Program-made: the position numbers and the translations under genes
Notes under the pieces: generated by a model
Database searches by the model: none
What the model saw: the letters and a program-made list of their open reading frames with translations, nothing else
What the model was told of the DNA's origin: nothing
Assembly (NCBI RefSeq): GCF_000188155.2
Contig: NZ_KE124772.1
Span: 1-64,000, forward strand
Source of the DNA: Methylocystis sp. ATCC 49242
GTDB lineage: Bacteria; Pseudomonadota; Alphaproteobacteria; Rhizobiales; Beijerinckiaceae
DNA: 64,000 nt
Direction of reading: 5' to 3'
Shown here: piece after piece, positions 55,373-63,909 of the stretch
Layout: the number at the start of each line of letters is the position of its first letter
How positions within the stretch are numbered: position 1 is the first letter of the stretch

Positions 55373-55393
55373 CAAAATATAATAAATTGGCAA
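55373..55393 (-). promoter_or_regulatory. Shared AT-rich element upstream of virB1
   Basis: Plus-strand CAAAATATAATAAATTGGCAA, followed by CAACCAAAATC, in the 55340-55487 divergent region between virB1 and the small membrane gene. Similar elements occur at 21297-21317 and 25649-25670, so the T4SS operon, ssb1 and the small HTH-like gene may be co-regulated. Confidence 0.5.
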
Positions 55394-55487
55394 CAACCAA
55401 AATCTGCGATATGAAAGCCACTGAAAATGTTGGAACGTCACGAGCGATCGGAAACGTCCCCGCAAATGCCCGAGTGAGAGCGCCGCC

Positions 55488-55826
55488 ATGAAGCATCTCC
55501 ATGACAGCCAGTACGTCTTCCTTGAACCGATTCGGCCTCCTTTTCCTTTTCTGATCGTCCTAGGAGTTTTGGTGGTTGTCGTCTCGCTGGCGGCCGATTG
55601 GCTGAACGGTCTTCCTGTCCAACTTGTCGGTCCGATTCTCTATCCAATCGAGCGCATTTTGAACGCAGTCTTCTTTCCGGACCTGCAAACCCCGCTGCGT
55701 CCCAACGGTTCGGCGCTGCTGGTGCTGCTTCCCACGCTCGCTCTCTTCGCCGCGATCTATTTTGCCGCCCGCGGAGTGTTCCGGGCCGTTATGCGCGTTC
55801 TCCGGCCTTTCGTCGGGCGTCGCTGA
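55488..55826 (+). CDS. Small membrane protein opposite the T4SS operon
   Basis: 112 residues with two hydrophobic segments (PFPFLIVLGVLVVVVSLAAD and LLVLLPTLALFAAIYFAARG). No family recognised. It is the first of a plus-strand run divergent from virB1 and overlaps the next gene as TGATG. Its adjacency to the secretion operon suggests a transfer accessory role such as surface or entry exclusion, which is only inference. Confidence 0.65.
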   Translation: MKHLHDSQYVFLEPIRPPFPFLIVLGVLVVVVSLAADWLNGLPVQLVGPILYPIERILNAVFFPDLQTPLRPNGSALLVLLPTLALFAAIYFAARGVFRAVMRVLRPFVGRR

Positions 55827-56440
55827 TGCGCGCGTTGCTCTCGTCGATTCTGGCGGCTGGGTTCGTCTTGCTGCCCGCGACGGTCTCGGCCGAATCCTTC
55901 ACGCCGGACCCGGAGCGCTGGCGCCCGGTCGCCTATTCCGATCTTCGCCTTCCGCGGGGAGAAGCGGAGTCCTATGCTTCAATCTGGCAGGATCGGCTCG
56001 ACGAGAGCAATTCGAAGCCGCCATCGGCGGTCCTTCCGGGGCGTCCGCTCACGGACCCCTCGCTCAGCTACGCCGTCGGCAATCGCGGCGCGTCGGAATG
56101 GCACTTCACGATCAACTTTCAAACCAAGCTCGCCGCCCTCACCGTGCTCGACGCGCCCAATGTTTGCACGGACGAATACCCTTCCTCGGCGGCGGGCGTG
56201 AAAATCAAAGTCTGTCCGATGCGGCTCGCCATGTTCGAGGCGGACCGCTACGCACTCGTGATCGATGGAGCGGCCTGCTTTCTCGAAAAGCAGCCGCAAG
56301 CGCCCATCGAAGACTCCTCCGCGACGCGCACGGAGGTCTCCTATGACATCGCCGCACGCGCGTTCAAAATCCGCTACACGGTTTCGCATGTGGAAATTCC
56401 CCAATGCGCGCAAACCGTGCCCCTTCACCCCACGAAATAG
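55826..56440 (+). CDS. Exported hypothetical protein
   Basis: 204 residues from the ATG at 55826, with a signal peptide ending at VSAES. The mature domain contains the repeated aromatic/hydrophobic pattern WHFTINFQTKLAALTVLDA and five cysteines (NVCTDE, KVCPMR, AACFLE, PQCAQT and another), suggesting disulfides in the periplasm. No family recognised. Translationally coupled to the upstream membrane protein gene. Confidence 0.65.
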   Translation: MRALLSSILAAGFVLLPATVSAESFTPDPERWRPVAYSDLRLPRGEAESYASIWQDRLDESNSKPPSAVLPGRPLTDPSLSYAVGNRGASEWHFTINFQTKLAALTVLDAPNVCTDEYPSSAAGVKIKVCPMRLAMFEADRYALVIDGAACFLEKQPQAPIEDSSATRTEVSYDIAARAFKIRYTVSHVEIPQCAQTVPLHPTK

Positions 56441-56666
56441 CGCCAAGATCGCCGGAGCGCCAATAATGTCCAAGCGACGCCGCCTCTCTTCGCCGTTGAT
56501 CCGAGCGCTGCGATTTATGACGCAGCCGCTCGCCTCCTTGCGTCAAGCGGAAAGGCAGTGCCCGCACGCTGGCTCTCTACCATTCCATCAGCGCTTCGCG
56601 CCTTTGATGCCCGCGCCCGTCCGCGCCTCTCGCTTCGCGTCGGTCGATTCTATGAAGGAATTTTTC

Positions 56667-57188
56667 ATGAGCGTCGCCCTCATTCTCGCGATGCTCGCCT
56701 CGTTTCCCGCCAGCGCTCAGCAAATGGTCTCGCACCGACTCTTGGCGCAAACGTTTTCCTTGACTGACTCGAACCTGCAGGCCCGCATTTGGGCGGATCA
56801 AGTTCCGGAGATGCTCAAGTTTCGCGAATATCTGCAGTCGACGCCGGGCGGCGCAGATAAGCCGCTCGTCGGCGTCGTCTACACCACGAGCTTCCAGGTC
56901 GAAGGAAAACAGATCGTCGTCTCCGTCATCAGGAACAACTGTGCCAACGCTGGCGGCGTTCCGAACCTGCTCTTTTGTCCCACGCGGGTGGCGAGCCTCT
57001 CAGGCGGGAAGCTCGAGGTCCTCGGCGATATCGCCGACCTACTTGTCACCGTCTCCGAAGCAGACGCTCCTCAAAACGCCAGGAAAGCGACGATCGCGAC
57101 TTTCGATCCGCAGACCCATCAAATTACCTTCGCGAACGTCGATGGAGACGAGAGGACAGAGCTCTCGCAAAAGGTCGTCGTGAGATAG
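56667..57188 (+). CDS. Exported hypothetical protein
   Basis: 173 residues from the ATG at 56667, chosen because AAGGAA lies eight bases upstream; an in-frame ATG at 56652 would add MKEFF. Signal peptide ending at ASAQQ. The mature part (MLKFREYLQSTPGGADKPLV, VEGKQIVVSVIRNNCANAGG, FDPQTHQITFANVDGDERTE) has two cysteines and looks beta-rich. No family recognised. The preceding 226 bases carry no clear gene. Confidence 0.65.
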   Translation: MSVALILAMLASFPASAQQMVSHRLLAQTFSLTDSNLQARIWADQVPEMLKFREYLQSTPGGADKPLVGVVYTTSFQVEGKQIVVSVIRNNCANAGGVPNLLFCPTRVASLSGGKLEVLGDIADLLVTVSEADAPQNARKATIATFDPQTHQITFANVDGDERTELSQKVVVR

Positions 57189-57209
57189 CTCTGTATCGGA
57201 AAGATCGCA

Positions 57210-57962
57210 ATGAGAGCGTCAACACTCCTTGCATTCACGATCGCAGTCGTTATCTCAGGTCCTGAGGTTGCGTACGCAGATTGTCAGACCGTCAGCGCAT
57301 CGGACGTCGCCCAAGACATACAAGACTGCCCTTCGGCGAACAACGCGCTGAAAAATAACGCCTGCAATTTCGGCGGCGCCGCGATCGCCGAGTCCGGCGG
57401 CAATACCTGCGCTTCAAACGGGAACAATTTCGGCGTCTTGCAGCTGACGCGCTCCAATCTCACGAACACTGGCTACTCGCCGAGCCAGTACCTGAACCTG
57501 TCGGCTCAGCAGCAGGTCTGCATTTGGGCGCAACAGGTCGGCAATTCCAACACCAGCGGCGCCTATCAGACGCTCTCCAACAGCGGCAGTGTCAACGGAA
57601 CCCCGGTGACCGCCGGGATGCTCGCGGCCTGCTTCCAATTTGGTCCGCTGATTTGCAAAAACGACCTGGCTTTCATGCAGGCGAACGGCGGCGCTTGCCC
57701 GTCGATCGGCAATGGCGGAGTCAGAGCCACCGGCCAAACGCTAGCCAATGGCGGCGCGAATCTCGACGGAAACAATCAAAGCATTTGTTCCTGGGGACAG
57801 TCGATCCAAAACAAGATCAACCAGGCGGCAGCGACCTGCAACGCTTCAAACGGCTCGGGCGGCGGCGGGACCAACTGCCCGGGCGGCGGGACCACGCCCG
57901 GCGGCGTCATTCCGCCGTCTCCGGGCAGTGCGCCGGTTTCTCTGCCGGCGAACCTCGCGTAG
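57210..57962 (+). CDS. Exported protein with lysozyme-like features
   Basis: 250 residues, signal peptide ending at VAYADC. The segment CNFGGAAIAESGGNTCASNG followed by NNFGVLQLTRSNL resembles the catalytic loop of transglycosylase/lysozyme folds, with a glutamate (in AESGGN) in the expected place before a Gly-x-Leu-Gln-Leu strand. Eight or more cysteines suggest disulfides. The end is a Gly/Pro-rich tail (PPSPGSAPVSLPANLA). A specialised peptidoglycan hydrolase accessory to the T4SS is a reasonable guess. Confidence 0.6.
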   Translation: MRASTLLAFTIAVVISGPEVAYADCQTVSASDVAQDIQDCPSANNALKNNACNFGGAAIAESGGNTCASNGNNFGVLQLTRSNLTNTGYSPSQYLNLSAQQQVCIWAQQVGNSNTSGAYQTLSNSGSVNGTPVTAGMLAACFQFGPLICKNDLAFMQANGGACPSIGNGGVRATGQTLANGGANLDGNNQSICSWGQSIQNKINQAAATCNASNGSGGGGTNCPGGGTTPGGVIPPSPGSAPVSLPANLA

Positions 57963-57975
57963 GAGGGCTCAGCGC

Positions 57976-58572
57976 ATGCCTCTCGCCCGCCTTGGCGTTG
58001 CTTGCCGACCACTACTCTGTGCATTCGCGGTAATCGCAGCCTCGACTGCCGACGCTCAACAGGCGGGATCAGCGAACGGAGCTGTTCCAGTAGCTCCGGC
58101 GCCAAAGAATGCGCCGCTTCCCGTCTTCGACCTCCCCTCGGCGGGGGTGCAATTCCAAACGGGAGACACCTGGACTCAGGGCGGGCAGACCTTCCGGCTT
58201 TATGCGGTCCAGTCCTGCATTCGCGGGACGACCTTCACCAATGCTGCCGGCATAAGGCGCGATTGCGGAGAAGCCTCGATCGCCTATTTCGCCGCACTGA
58301 TCAAGGACGCCAAACCTCGATGCACGGCGCTTGCAAAGTCGGGCTCCCTCATCTTCGCCGTCTGCGCCGCCCATATCGGCGCTCAAACGCTCGACCTCGG
58401 CACAATCCTTATAACGCAGGGCTTCGCCTTCGCCGCCACCGATCCCCACGGCAAACCCGTGGACTTCCAATACGCCGTTGCAGAGGGCGACGCGCAGAAA
58501 AGCAGGCGCGGCCTCTGGGCTTCCCCCGATCTGCCTCACCCCTCGGCCATGCTTAGAAGCGCCTACCAGTAA
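57976..58572 (+). CDS. Exported SNase-like (thermonuclease-fold) protein
   Basis: 198 residues from the ATG at 57976 (AGGAGGG upstream), signal peptide ending at ADAQQ. The middle resembles a staphylococcal nuclease-like OB domain: FRLYAVQSCIRGTTFTNAAG, RRDCGEASIAYFAALIKDAK, GTILITQGFAFAATDPHGKP and the ending SRRGLWASP. The arginines expected for catalysis are only partly recognisable, so activity is uncertain. Disulfides are possible (three or more Cys). Similar exported thermonuclease-like proteins occur on other plasmid transfer loci. Confidence 0.65.
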   Translation: MPLARLGVACRPLLCAFAVIAASTADAQQAGSANGAVPVAPAPKNAPLPVFDLPSAGVQFQTGDTWTQGGQTFRLYAVQSCIRGTTFTNAAGIRRDCGEASIAYFAALIKDAKPRCTALAKSGSLIFAVCAAHIGAQTLDLGTILITQGFAFAATDPHGKPVDFQYAVAEGDAQKSRRGLWASPDLPHPSAMLRSAYQ

Positions 58573-58593
58573 GCCCATTGACCCGTCCGCGCG

Positions 58594-59495
58594 ATGAAGC
58601 TCGACGCCGCGACAATAGCCAAAATGCTTGGCGGGAAGCCGGAGGGAGGCGGCTACCTCTGCTCCTGTCCCGTGAAAGGGCACGGCAAGGGGCGCGGCGA
58701 TCTGCGTCCATCGCTCAGCGTCTCCGACGGAAAACGCGCGCTCGTCTTCCATTGCTTCGCCGGTTGCAAACCCCGTGACATTATCGCTGCATTGAACGCG
58801 CTCGCTCCGGACCACGGCCCCAAGCCTTGCTTAGAAACCCGAACCCTTTACAGACCGGCGACGAAATCGAAGACCACGTCCGCCCTTGCACAGAAACTTT
58901 GGAAGGCGGCGCTTCCTGTCGCCGGCACGCCTGTCGAGACCTACCTTCGCTCACGCCGCTTGCCGCCGACTCCGCCACCGACCATTCGCTTCCTTCCCTC
59001 CTATCGCTATGACGAAACGCGGCGTTTCCCGTGTCTCGTCGCCGCCGTGCAGGCGCCTTCACGGGCGATGGTCGCGATTCAATTGACCTTTCTCGATGCA
59101 TCCGGGCTTCGAAAGGCCAACGTGCCGCACCCACGGCGCGCGATCGGACCGCTCGGCGATGGGCTTCTGCGCCTTGCGCCCGCCGCTGAGCATATCGGGC
59201 TCGCGGAAGGCTTCGAGACGGCCTGGGCTGCGTCGCTGCTTCACGAGAATTTCCCCGTTTGGGCGACGCTTGGCGCCGATCGCTATGCGATCGTCACCCT
59301 TCCGCGAGCGTAAGACGCGTCACGATTTTTGCCGACTACGATGCGCCGGGCCTATCGGCCGCTCTTTCGTTCTTCGAGCACCGCCCGGAGCTCGAGGTGT
59401 GGATCGCGACGCCGGCAAGGATGGGGGCGGATTTCGCGAGCGTGTTGGGACGGCGATTGGAGAGCGGACACCCGTATCGAATTGTGCACAGGTGA
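58594..59495 (+). pseudogene. Toprim/primase-like protein, frameshifted
   Basis: Encodes a plasmid/phage primase-like protein of about 300 residues once one frameshift is repaired. The N-terminal part has the zinc-binding-type sequence GGYLCSCPVKGHGKGRGDLR then VFHCFAGCKPRDIIAAL, followed by the toprim glutamate (LAEGFETAWAASLL). The first frame stops at 59313 just after TLPRA, while the second toprim motif (VRRVTIFADYDAPGLSAALS) continues in another frame from about 59309. One missing base in CCTTCCGCGAGCG near 59300 would restore it. Second toprim protein of the window (see 17251). Confidence 0.8.
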
Positions 59496-59659
59496 TCCAG
59501 TATTGCTCTATCGTTCATCGAGCCTGAGGAAATACGGCGTGTGGACATTGCGTTTATTTTTGATCGACAGAAACTGCCGCTGTCGGTGAGGGTCCGATCC
59601 CTCAGCGACGGCAAAAAGCCCTCGAAATCGGAGGATTTCGGTGGCGACTGCGCCGCGGC

Positions 59660-60259
59660 TCACGGCGTTGAAGCTGGGTTCCGAAGGCCTCCGTATCGCC
59701 GCCAAGAAGTCTCGGCAAAGCGGACCAAATCCATTTCTCCCCGTCCATAGATCTGCGCGATGCCATTTTCATCGGAATTCAGCCCAACGTCGCTATCTTC
59801 AGCAGCAAGCAACACGTCCAAAGCCAACTCCTTTGGAAGGAAAAAGGCGACATAGGGATATTTTGCGTGATGCTGGCCGCCAAAGGCACCTGCGTTGCAG
59901 CTCGATACGGGCGTCGCGCCATAGGCCGACATTGCAATCGTCGCTGATGCAACGCCGATATCGAGCCCCCAAAGCGCCGGTTCATCCTCAAACGACGTCG
60001 CTTGCAGTTCGAGAAAGGCCGCGAGCTCGGCCTCGGGATGCTCGGCGGTTTTGAGTCGATTTATGATATCTGTCTCCAAGTCGAGTGCCGCACGAACCTC
60101 ATCCCATGAGAAACCGCGCATGTCGCGATAGCAGCGATTGCCTGCGAGCCACCCTTCCACTTCCGCATGCTCGAGCTCCTCGCTCGATATGTCGGCGAGA
60201 TCACCCAATTCCGGCTTGCGACGAATTTCGACAGGGAACGAGCGAGGAATCCAAGGCAT
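59660..60259 (-). CDS. Hypothetical protein
   Basis: 199 residues from the ATG at 60259 (an upstream start at 60289 is possible). Not recognised. The first half is acidic and helical (ELGDLADISSEELEHAEVEG); the second half has the ordered-looking segment GLDIGVASATIAMSAYGATP followed by SCNAGAFGGQHHAKYPYVAF, which may be a real active or binding site. Divergent from the R-M cassette and probably part of this accessory insert. Confidence 0.6.
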   Translation of the reverse strand: MPWIPRSFPVEIRRKPELGDLADISSEELEHAEVEGWLAGNRCYRDMRGFSWDEVRAALDLETDIINRLKTAEHPEAELAAFLELQATSFEDEPALWGLDIGVASATIAMSAYGATPVSSCNAGAFGGQHHAKYPYVAFFLPKELALDVLLAAEDSDVGLNSDENGIAQIYGRGEMDLVRFAETSWRRYGGLRNPASTP

Positions 60260-60372
60260 CTGAGTTTCTTCCCAACGACGAGATGTCACGCTACCGGCCT
60301 CTCAGGCGACTGAGCCTTGAAACCCGAGCCTCGGGAATGTGGAAAGGTCCTGCGCGCCCGTTGGAACATATA

Positions 60373-60406
60373 TAGAACATTCTAGACATGGCGCCAAAAA
60401 GGCGCC
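60373..60406 (+). promoter_or_regulatory. Putative operator of the R-M cassette
   Basis: Perfect palindrome TAGAA-CA-TTCTA (60373-60384) followed by GGCGCC-AAAAA-GGCGCC (60390-60406), within 12 to 45 bases of the small RHH gene start. Likely binding site for that protein or a hairpin that limits its expression. Confidence 0.5.
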
Positions 60407-60417
60407 ACCCTTGATGC

Positions 60418-60630
60418 ATGAGCGATTCGTCGAAATCGAGCGCAGTTCGCGCTATTGACCGCATCAATCTTCGCCTGTCGCCAGCAATGTTCGAGGCGAT
60501 CGACGATGCTCGCAGTTCGCGCCCTGGCAACGTATCCCGCAATACCTGGATCGCAGAAGCCATTGAAGAAAAGCTCGTGCGCGACGTCCAATTCGGCAGG
60601 CAAGATCCCGATTGGAAGCGTCATGCCTGA
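60418..60630 (+). CDS. Ribbon-helix-helix controller-like protein
   Basis: 70 residues with the RHH-type segment RINLRLSPAMFEAIDDARSS followed by NTWIAEAIEEKLV. The stop lies eight bases inside the methyltransferase gene, so the two are coupled. A small DNA-binding protein at the head of an R-M operon suggests a controller that delays endonuclease expression until the DNA is methylated; known C proteins are HTH-type, so an RHH version would be atypical. Confidence 0.7.
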   Translation: MSDSSKSSAVRAIDRINLRLSPAMFEAIDDARSSRPGNVSRNTWIAEAIEEKLVRDVQFGRQDPDWKRHA

Positions 60631-61768
60631 CTTCTATGAGTTTTTTGCTGGCGGCGGCATGGCTAGGAAGGGGCTCGGCGCAGGGTGGACGTGCCAGTTC
60701 GCAAACGACTTCGATCACAAAAAGGCCCTTTCCTATCAAGCTAATTGGGGGACGGGGGGAGAGCTCCTGGTTGGCGATGTTCGAAAGGTCACGGCAAGCC
60801 AACTTCCGGGATGCGCCGACCTGATTTGGGGCTCGTTTCCGTGTCAGGACTTGTCTTTGGCAGGGGGCGGCGCTGGCCTCAAAGGTGAGCGGTCGGGAAC
60901 TTTCTATCCGTTCTGGGACGTAATCGGCGGACTGATCTCGGATAATCGCGCCCCGAAGATCGTCGCCATCGAGAATGTTTGCGGCACGCTCACCTCGCAT
61001 GGCGGGAAGGATTTCGGCGCGATCTGCAAAACTTTCTCCGAGGCAGGGTACCGATATGGCGCTTTGATCATCAATGCGTCTATGTTCCAGCCGCAATCGC
61101 GCCCACGACTATTTGTAATCGGCGTTCACGAGGACATTGCGATCGAAGCTTCTCTCGTCTCGCCAGAGCCGATCGAGCCATTCCACACTCGCGCCCTACG
61201 CAGAGCGGTCGATGGAGTATCAGCGCGCCATCGAACAAAGCTAGCATGGTGGAATTTGCCGACCCCGCCCCATCGCAAAGCGACATTCGCCGAACTCATC
61301 GAAGAAAACCCGACGAGCGTCGACTGGCATAGCCCGGCTGAGACCAAGCAGCTATTGGCGATGATGTCTGAAGTCAACCTGTCGAAAGTTGAAGCGGCAA
61401 AGCGCGCGGGCCGTCGGATGGTTGGCGGAGTCTACAAGCGAACGCGATACGACGAAAATGGCGTAAAGGTGCAACGAGCGGAAATTCGGTTTGATGACGT
61501 CGCCGGATGCTTGCGGACGCCAGCCGGCGGCTCCAGCCGACAGACCATCATGGTCGTCGACGGAAATAAGATTCGGTCGCGATTGATCTCAGCAAGAGAA
61601 ACCGCGCGATTGATGGGTCTCGATGACGACTACAAGCTGCCCAAGAGCTACAATGAGGCTTACCACCTTACGGGAGACGGGGTTGTGGTCGATGTTGTGC
61701 GGCATCTCGCACAATATTTGTTCGAGCCAATTCTCGGAGTTAAAGCTCGGGCGGAGAGGGCGGCGTGA
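60623..61768 (+). CDS. C5-cytosine DNA methyltransferase
   Basis: 381 residues. Motif I FYEFFAGGGMARKGLGAG, motif IV GSFPCQDLSLAGGG with the catalytic cysteine near residue 75, motif VI AIENVCG, motif VIII QSRPRLFVIG, and the variable target-recognition part followed by motifs IX-X (ISARETARLMGLDDD). A type II R-M methyltransferase. The downstream endonuclease gene overlaps it (GTGA). Target sequence cannot be predicted. Confidence 0.93.
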   Translation: MPDFYEFFAGGGMARKGLGAGWTCQFANDFDHKKALSYQANWGTGGELLVGDVRKVTASQLPGCADLIWGSFPCQDLSLAGGGAGLKGERSGTFYPFWDVIGGLISDNRAPKIVAIENVCGTLTSHGGKDFGAICKTFSEAGYRYGALIINASMFQPQSRPRLFVIGVHEDIAIEASLVSPEPIEPFHTRALRRAVDGVSARHRTKLAWWNLPTPPHRKATFAELIEENPTSVDWHSPAETKQLLAMMSEVNLSKVEAAKRAGRRMVGGVYKRTRYDENGVKVQRAEIRFDDVAGCLRTPAGGSSRQTIMVVDGNKIRSRLISARETARLMGLDDDYKLPKSYNEAYHLTGDGVVVDVVRHLAQYLFEPILGVKARAERAA

Positions 61769-62625
61769 GCGTCATCCCTTGCGAACAGGACCCGAACCTT
61801 CGCCGTCAGATCGAACAATTCGCAGAGGTGCTCAAGACCCAAGCTCATAGGCTTGGCGACCATGGCCTTGCGGAGAAAGAATTTTACGCCTCGCCGATAT
61901 TTCGCGGCGCCATTCAACAGGTGCGCGGCGAGTTCTCTGCCACGATGCGAGACAAGCGAGAATTCGTCCAGCATGTGCTCAATCACATGGAAGATCGCGG
62001 ATTTATAGAAAGCTGGGATCGTGCGAAACGCGGCGTGCTCCACGACTATGTCGTGAATCTGAGAAGCGGGCGCAGCGCAGTCATCGATTTAAAGGGCTGC
62101 TTGGACGGCGACAACACTAAGCTTTTTGAGCGGCCGAGCAGCGCCGACGAGTTCGTCATTTGGAGCTTATGCACCAATGTTGGCGCAGATCCACGGAGGA
62201 ACGCGTGGTCTGGAATTCATACGCGCATCAGCTCCGAAATCATCGCGCGGAACCAGATTGTCGACGGTCTGGTCATATGGGACATGATGTGCGGGACCAG
62301 CGGACGTTCCTGTCCGAAGGTGGCGGGGCGTGACAATATCGACCGAAGCACGCTGCTCGGCCCGTTTTGTGCGCCGCCTCCCTGCATCTACGTCTTTCCT
62401 GCCTCGACGCCGTCGATCGAGGCGCCGAGCGCGGCGAGCCAACCGATATCGCGCGTTGAGCTCCTTGCCGCATTTCAAGCGTGCTTTGGCTGCCGCGATG
62501 ACGAGATCGGCTACGTCAATTTCGACATGGCGTTTCGGGCCCACGAGACGATGCGGCGCACGACCATCGTGCGGGGCGGGATTGTCCAGCATTCGTCCGA
62601 AATGACGGCGATCCGACGTGGGTAA
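61765..62625 (+). CDS. Type II restriction endonuclease
   Basis: 286 residues from the GTG at 61765, with GGAGAGG upstream, overlapping the methyltransferase stop. The PD-(D/E)XK-like core is visible as HDYVVNLRSGRSAVIDLKGC then LDGDNTKLFERPSSADEFVI, followed by NAWSGIHTRISSEIIARNQI and VDGLVIWD. The pattern DLKGCLDGDNTxxFERP recurs in type II endonucleases linked to C5 methyltransferases. Cuts the unmethylated site recognised by its partner. Overlaps the following GIY-YIG gene by eight bases. Confidence 0.8.
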   Translation: MSVIPCEQDPNLRRQIEQFAEVLKTQAHRLGDHGLAEKEFYASPIFRGAIQQVRGEFSATMRDKREFVQHVLNHMEDRGFIESWDRAKRGVLHDYVVNLRSGRSAVIDLKGCLDGDNTKLFERPSSADEFVIWSLCTNVGADPRRNAWSGIHTRISSEIIARNQIVDGLVIWDMMCGTSGRSCPKVAGRDNIDRSTLLGPFCAPPPCIYVFPASTPSIEAPSAASQPISRVELLAAFQACFGCRDDEIGYVNFDMAFRAHETMRRTTIVRGGIVQHSSEMTAIRRG

Positions 62626-63352
62626 AGACACCGATCGCCGGGCGCCACGAAATCCGGACTATGTGAATTTTCCTCCGTTTGAAACGGAGGACTTGCGGGA
62701 AAATTTGACTAAGTTTCTCGATGCCCCTTTTGACGACGGGGCGGGACAAACGCCAAAGGTCGGACACTACAAATGGGGCGTCTACGCGTTCTTCGATTAT
62801 GACAGTGAACCCATTTATGTCGGGCAGACCAATGAGATGTTGCGGACCCGGATCCGCCGTCATCTGACGAACCAGCGCACTGACGCTGTTGCGATGTCCG
62901 TACTCGATCCTTTCGAAGTTCTCGAAATCGAGGTGTGGCCCTTGCCGCAATTTCAAGACACCAGCCGCGCCGACGTCGGCGCCCGGCAGCATCTCGACGC
63001 CCTCGAGCGCCTAATCACGCAACGCGCAATAGAGCAGTCTGAATTCAAAGCCATCTTGAATGAGAAGGATCCCCCTCTTGGTTCACTGGTCGTGGACGCC
63101 CCGCCATCACTTCGGGGGAGGATCGTTTCGGAGCACGTATATGAAATCCGATCTCATCCTGACTTCAGAATCGCACGGCGAGCGCTCATAATTTCGCGTC
63201 TCGCGCAGGTGATCTCTGAAAGGAAGGTGCAAGGAGGCTTACGGCGCGTGTTACAGACCCAGGCGTTGCGCCTCCAATGGCTTGCGTCCAGGCGGTATGA
63301 CGCTCTTGGCGGGGCCGCGTCCGTCGGACACGATGGCGACGAAGACTCTTGA
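62618..63352 (+). CDS. GIY-YIG nuclease in the R-M cassette
   Basis: 244 residues from the GTG at 62618, which lies inside the end of the endonuclease gene. N-terminal GIY-YIG domain: GVYAFFDYDSEPIYVGQTNE (about residues 53-72) with the following arginine region LRTRIRRHLTNQRTD, and the remainder (about 100-244) of unknown fold. A second nuclease in one R-M operon is unusual. It could be an additional restriction enzyme, a Vsr-like repair enzyme for deaminated 5-methylcytosine, or a backup nuclease. Vsr proteins, however, have a different fold. Confidence 0.8.
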   Translation: MGKDTDRRAPRNPDYVNFPPFETEDLRENLTKFLDAPFDDGAGQTPKVGHYKWGVYAFFDYDSEPIYVGQTNEMLRTRIRRHLTNQRTDAVAMSVLDPFEVLEIEVWPLPQFQDTSRADVGARQHLDALERLITQRAIEQSEFKAILNEKDPPLGSLVVDAPPSLRGRIVSEHVYEIRSHPDFRIARRALIISRLAQVISERKVQGGLRRVLQTQALRLQWLASRRYDALGGAASVGHDGDEDS

Positions 63353-63909
63353 AGGGATGCGGGCGCTTTTTCCTGCCGCTGGCGTAGCGAACCATCATCG
63401 ATAGAATTACAAAGCGCCAAAGCCCGCAGGCCCCTCCTCTGCCGCCGCTGCGTCCACGCAGGATAAGAAGCCTCGTTAGGTCGACTGGGCTTGTTCAAAC
63501 CCGACCTAAACGCCCTGCCCTGTTCGATTGGACGTGTACGCACATATACCGCCAGTGCATCATGTCTATCGCCGTCGCGCCGCCGGCGACCGCGATCCAC
63601 AAGACGACAATCATAAGGGAAGCGAGCGACCCGAGCTCATTCCGTCGGAGCGCGCGAACGAGCGTCATGGCGGCTATCGCCACGACCATCATGGCTATCG
63701 AGCCTATCCCCTGGTTTCACTCCTTGTGTCGCGTCTTTCTCTTGCTCGCTCCCGTTGGCGGGAGCCCCGGAGAGAGAAGCCCTAGCCGAAACGCCGGCTG
63801 ACAAGCGCAAGGGACAAGCCCTCGGCTAACGCCGCCCTTTGGGTGCGCTCGCCGGCGCCCCGGCTCACGGGCTCTCACGGGGCGACCGCCTCGCAACGGA
63901 GAGAGACCC
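63353..63909. other. Leader and intergenic region before ardC
   Basis: Over 550 bases without a firm gene. A minus-strand frame at 63495-63692 would encode a 65-residue membrane protein (LASLMIVVLWIAVAGGATAI) but is weakly supported. The half before ardC is GC-rich and structured: GCTCCCG/CGGGAGC hairpin at 63748-63765 and further repeats up to the ribosome binding site GGAGAGAG at 63898. It resembles the long leaders of the other leading-region-type genes. Confidence 0.4.
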
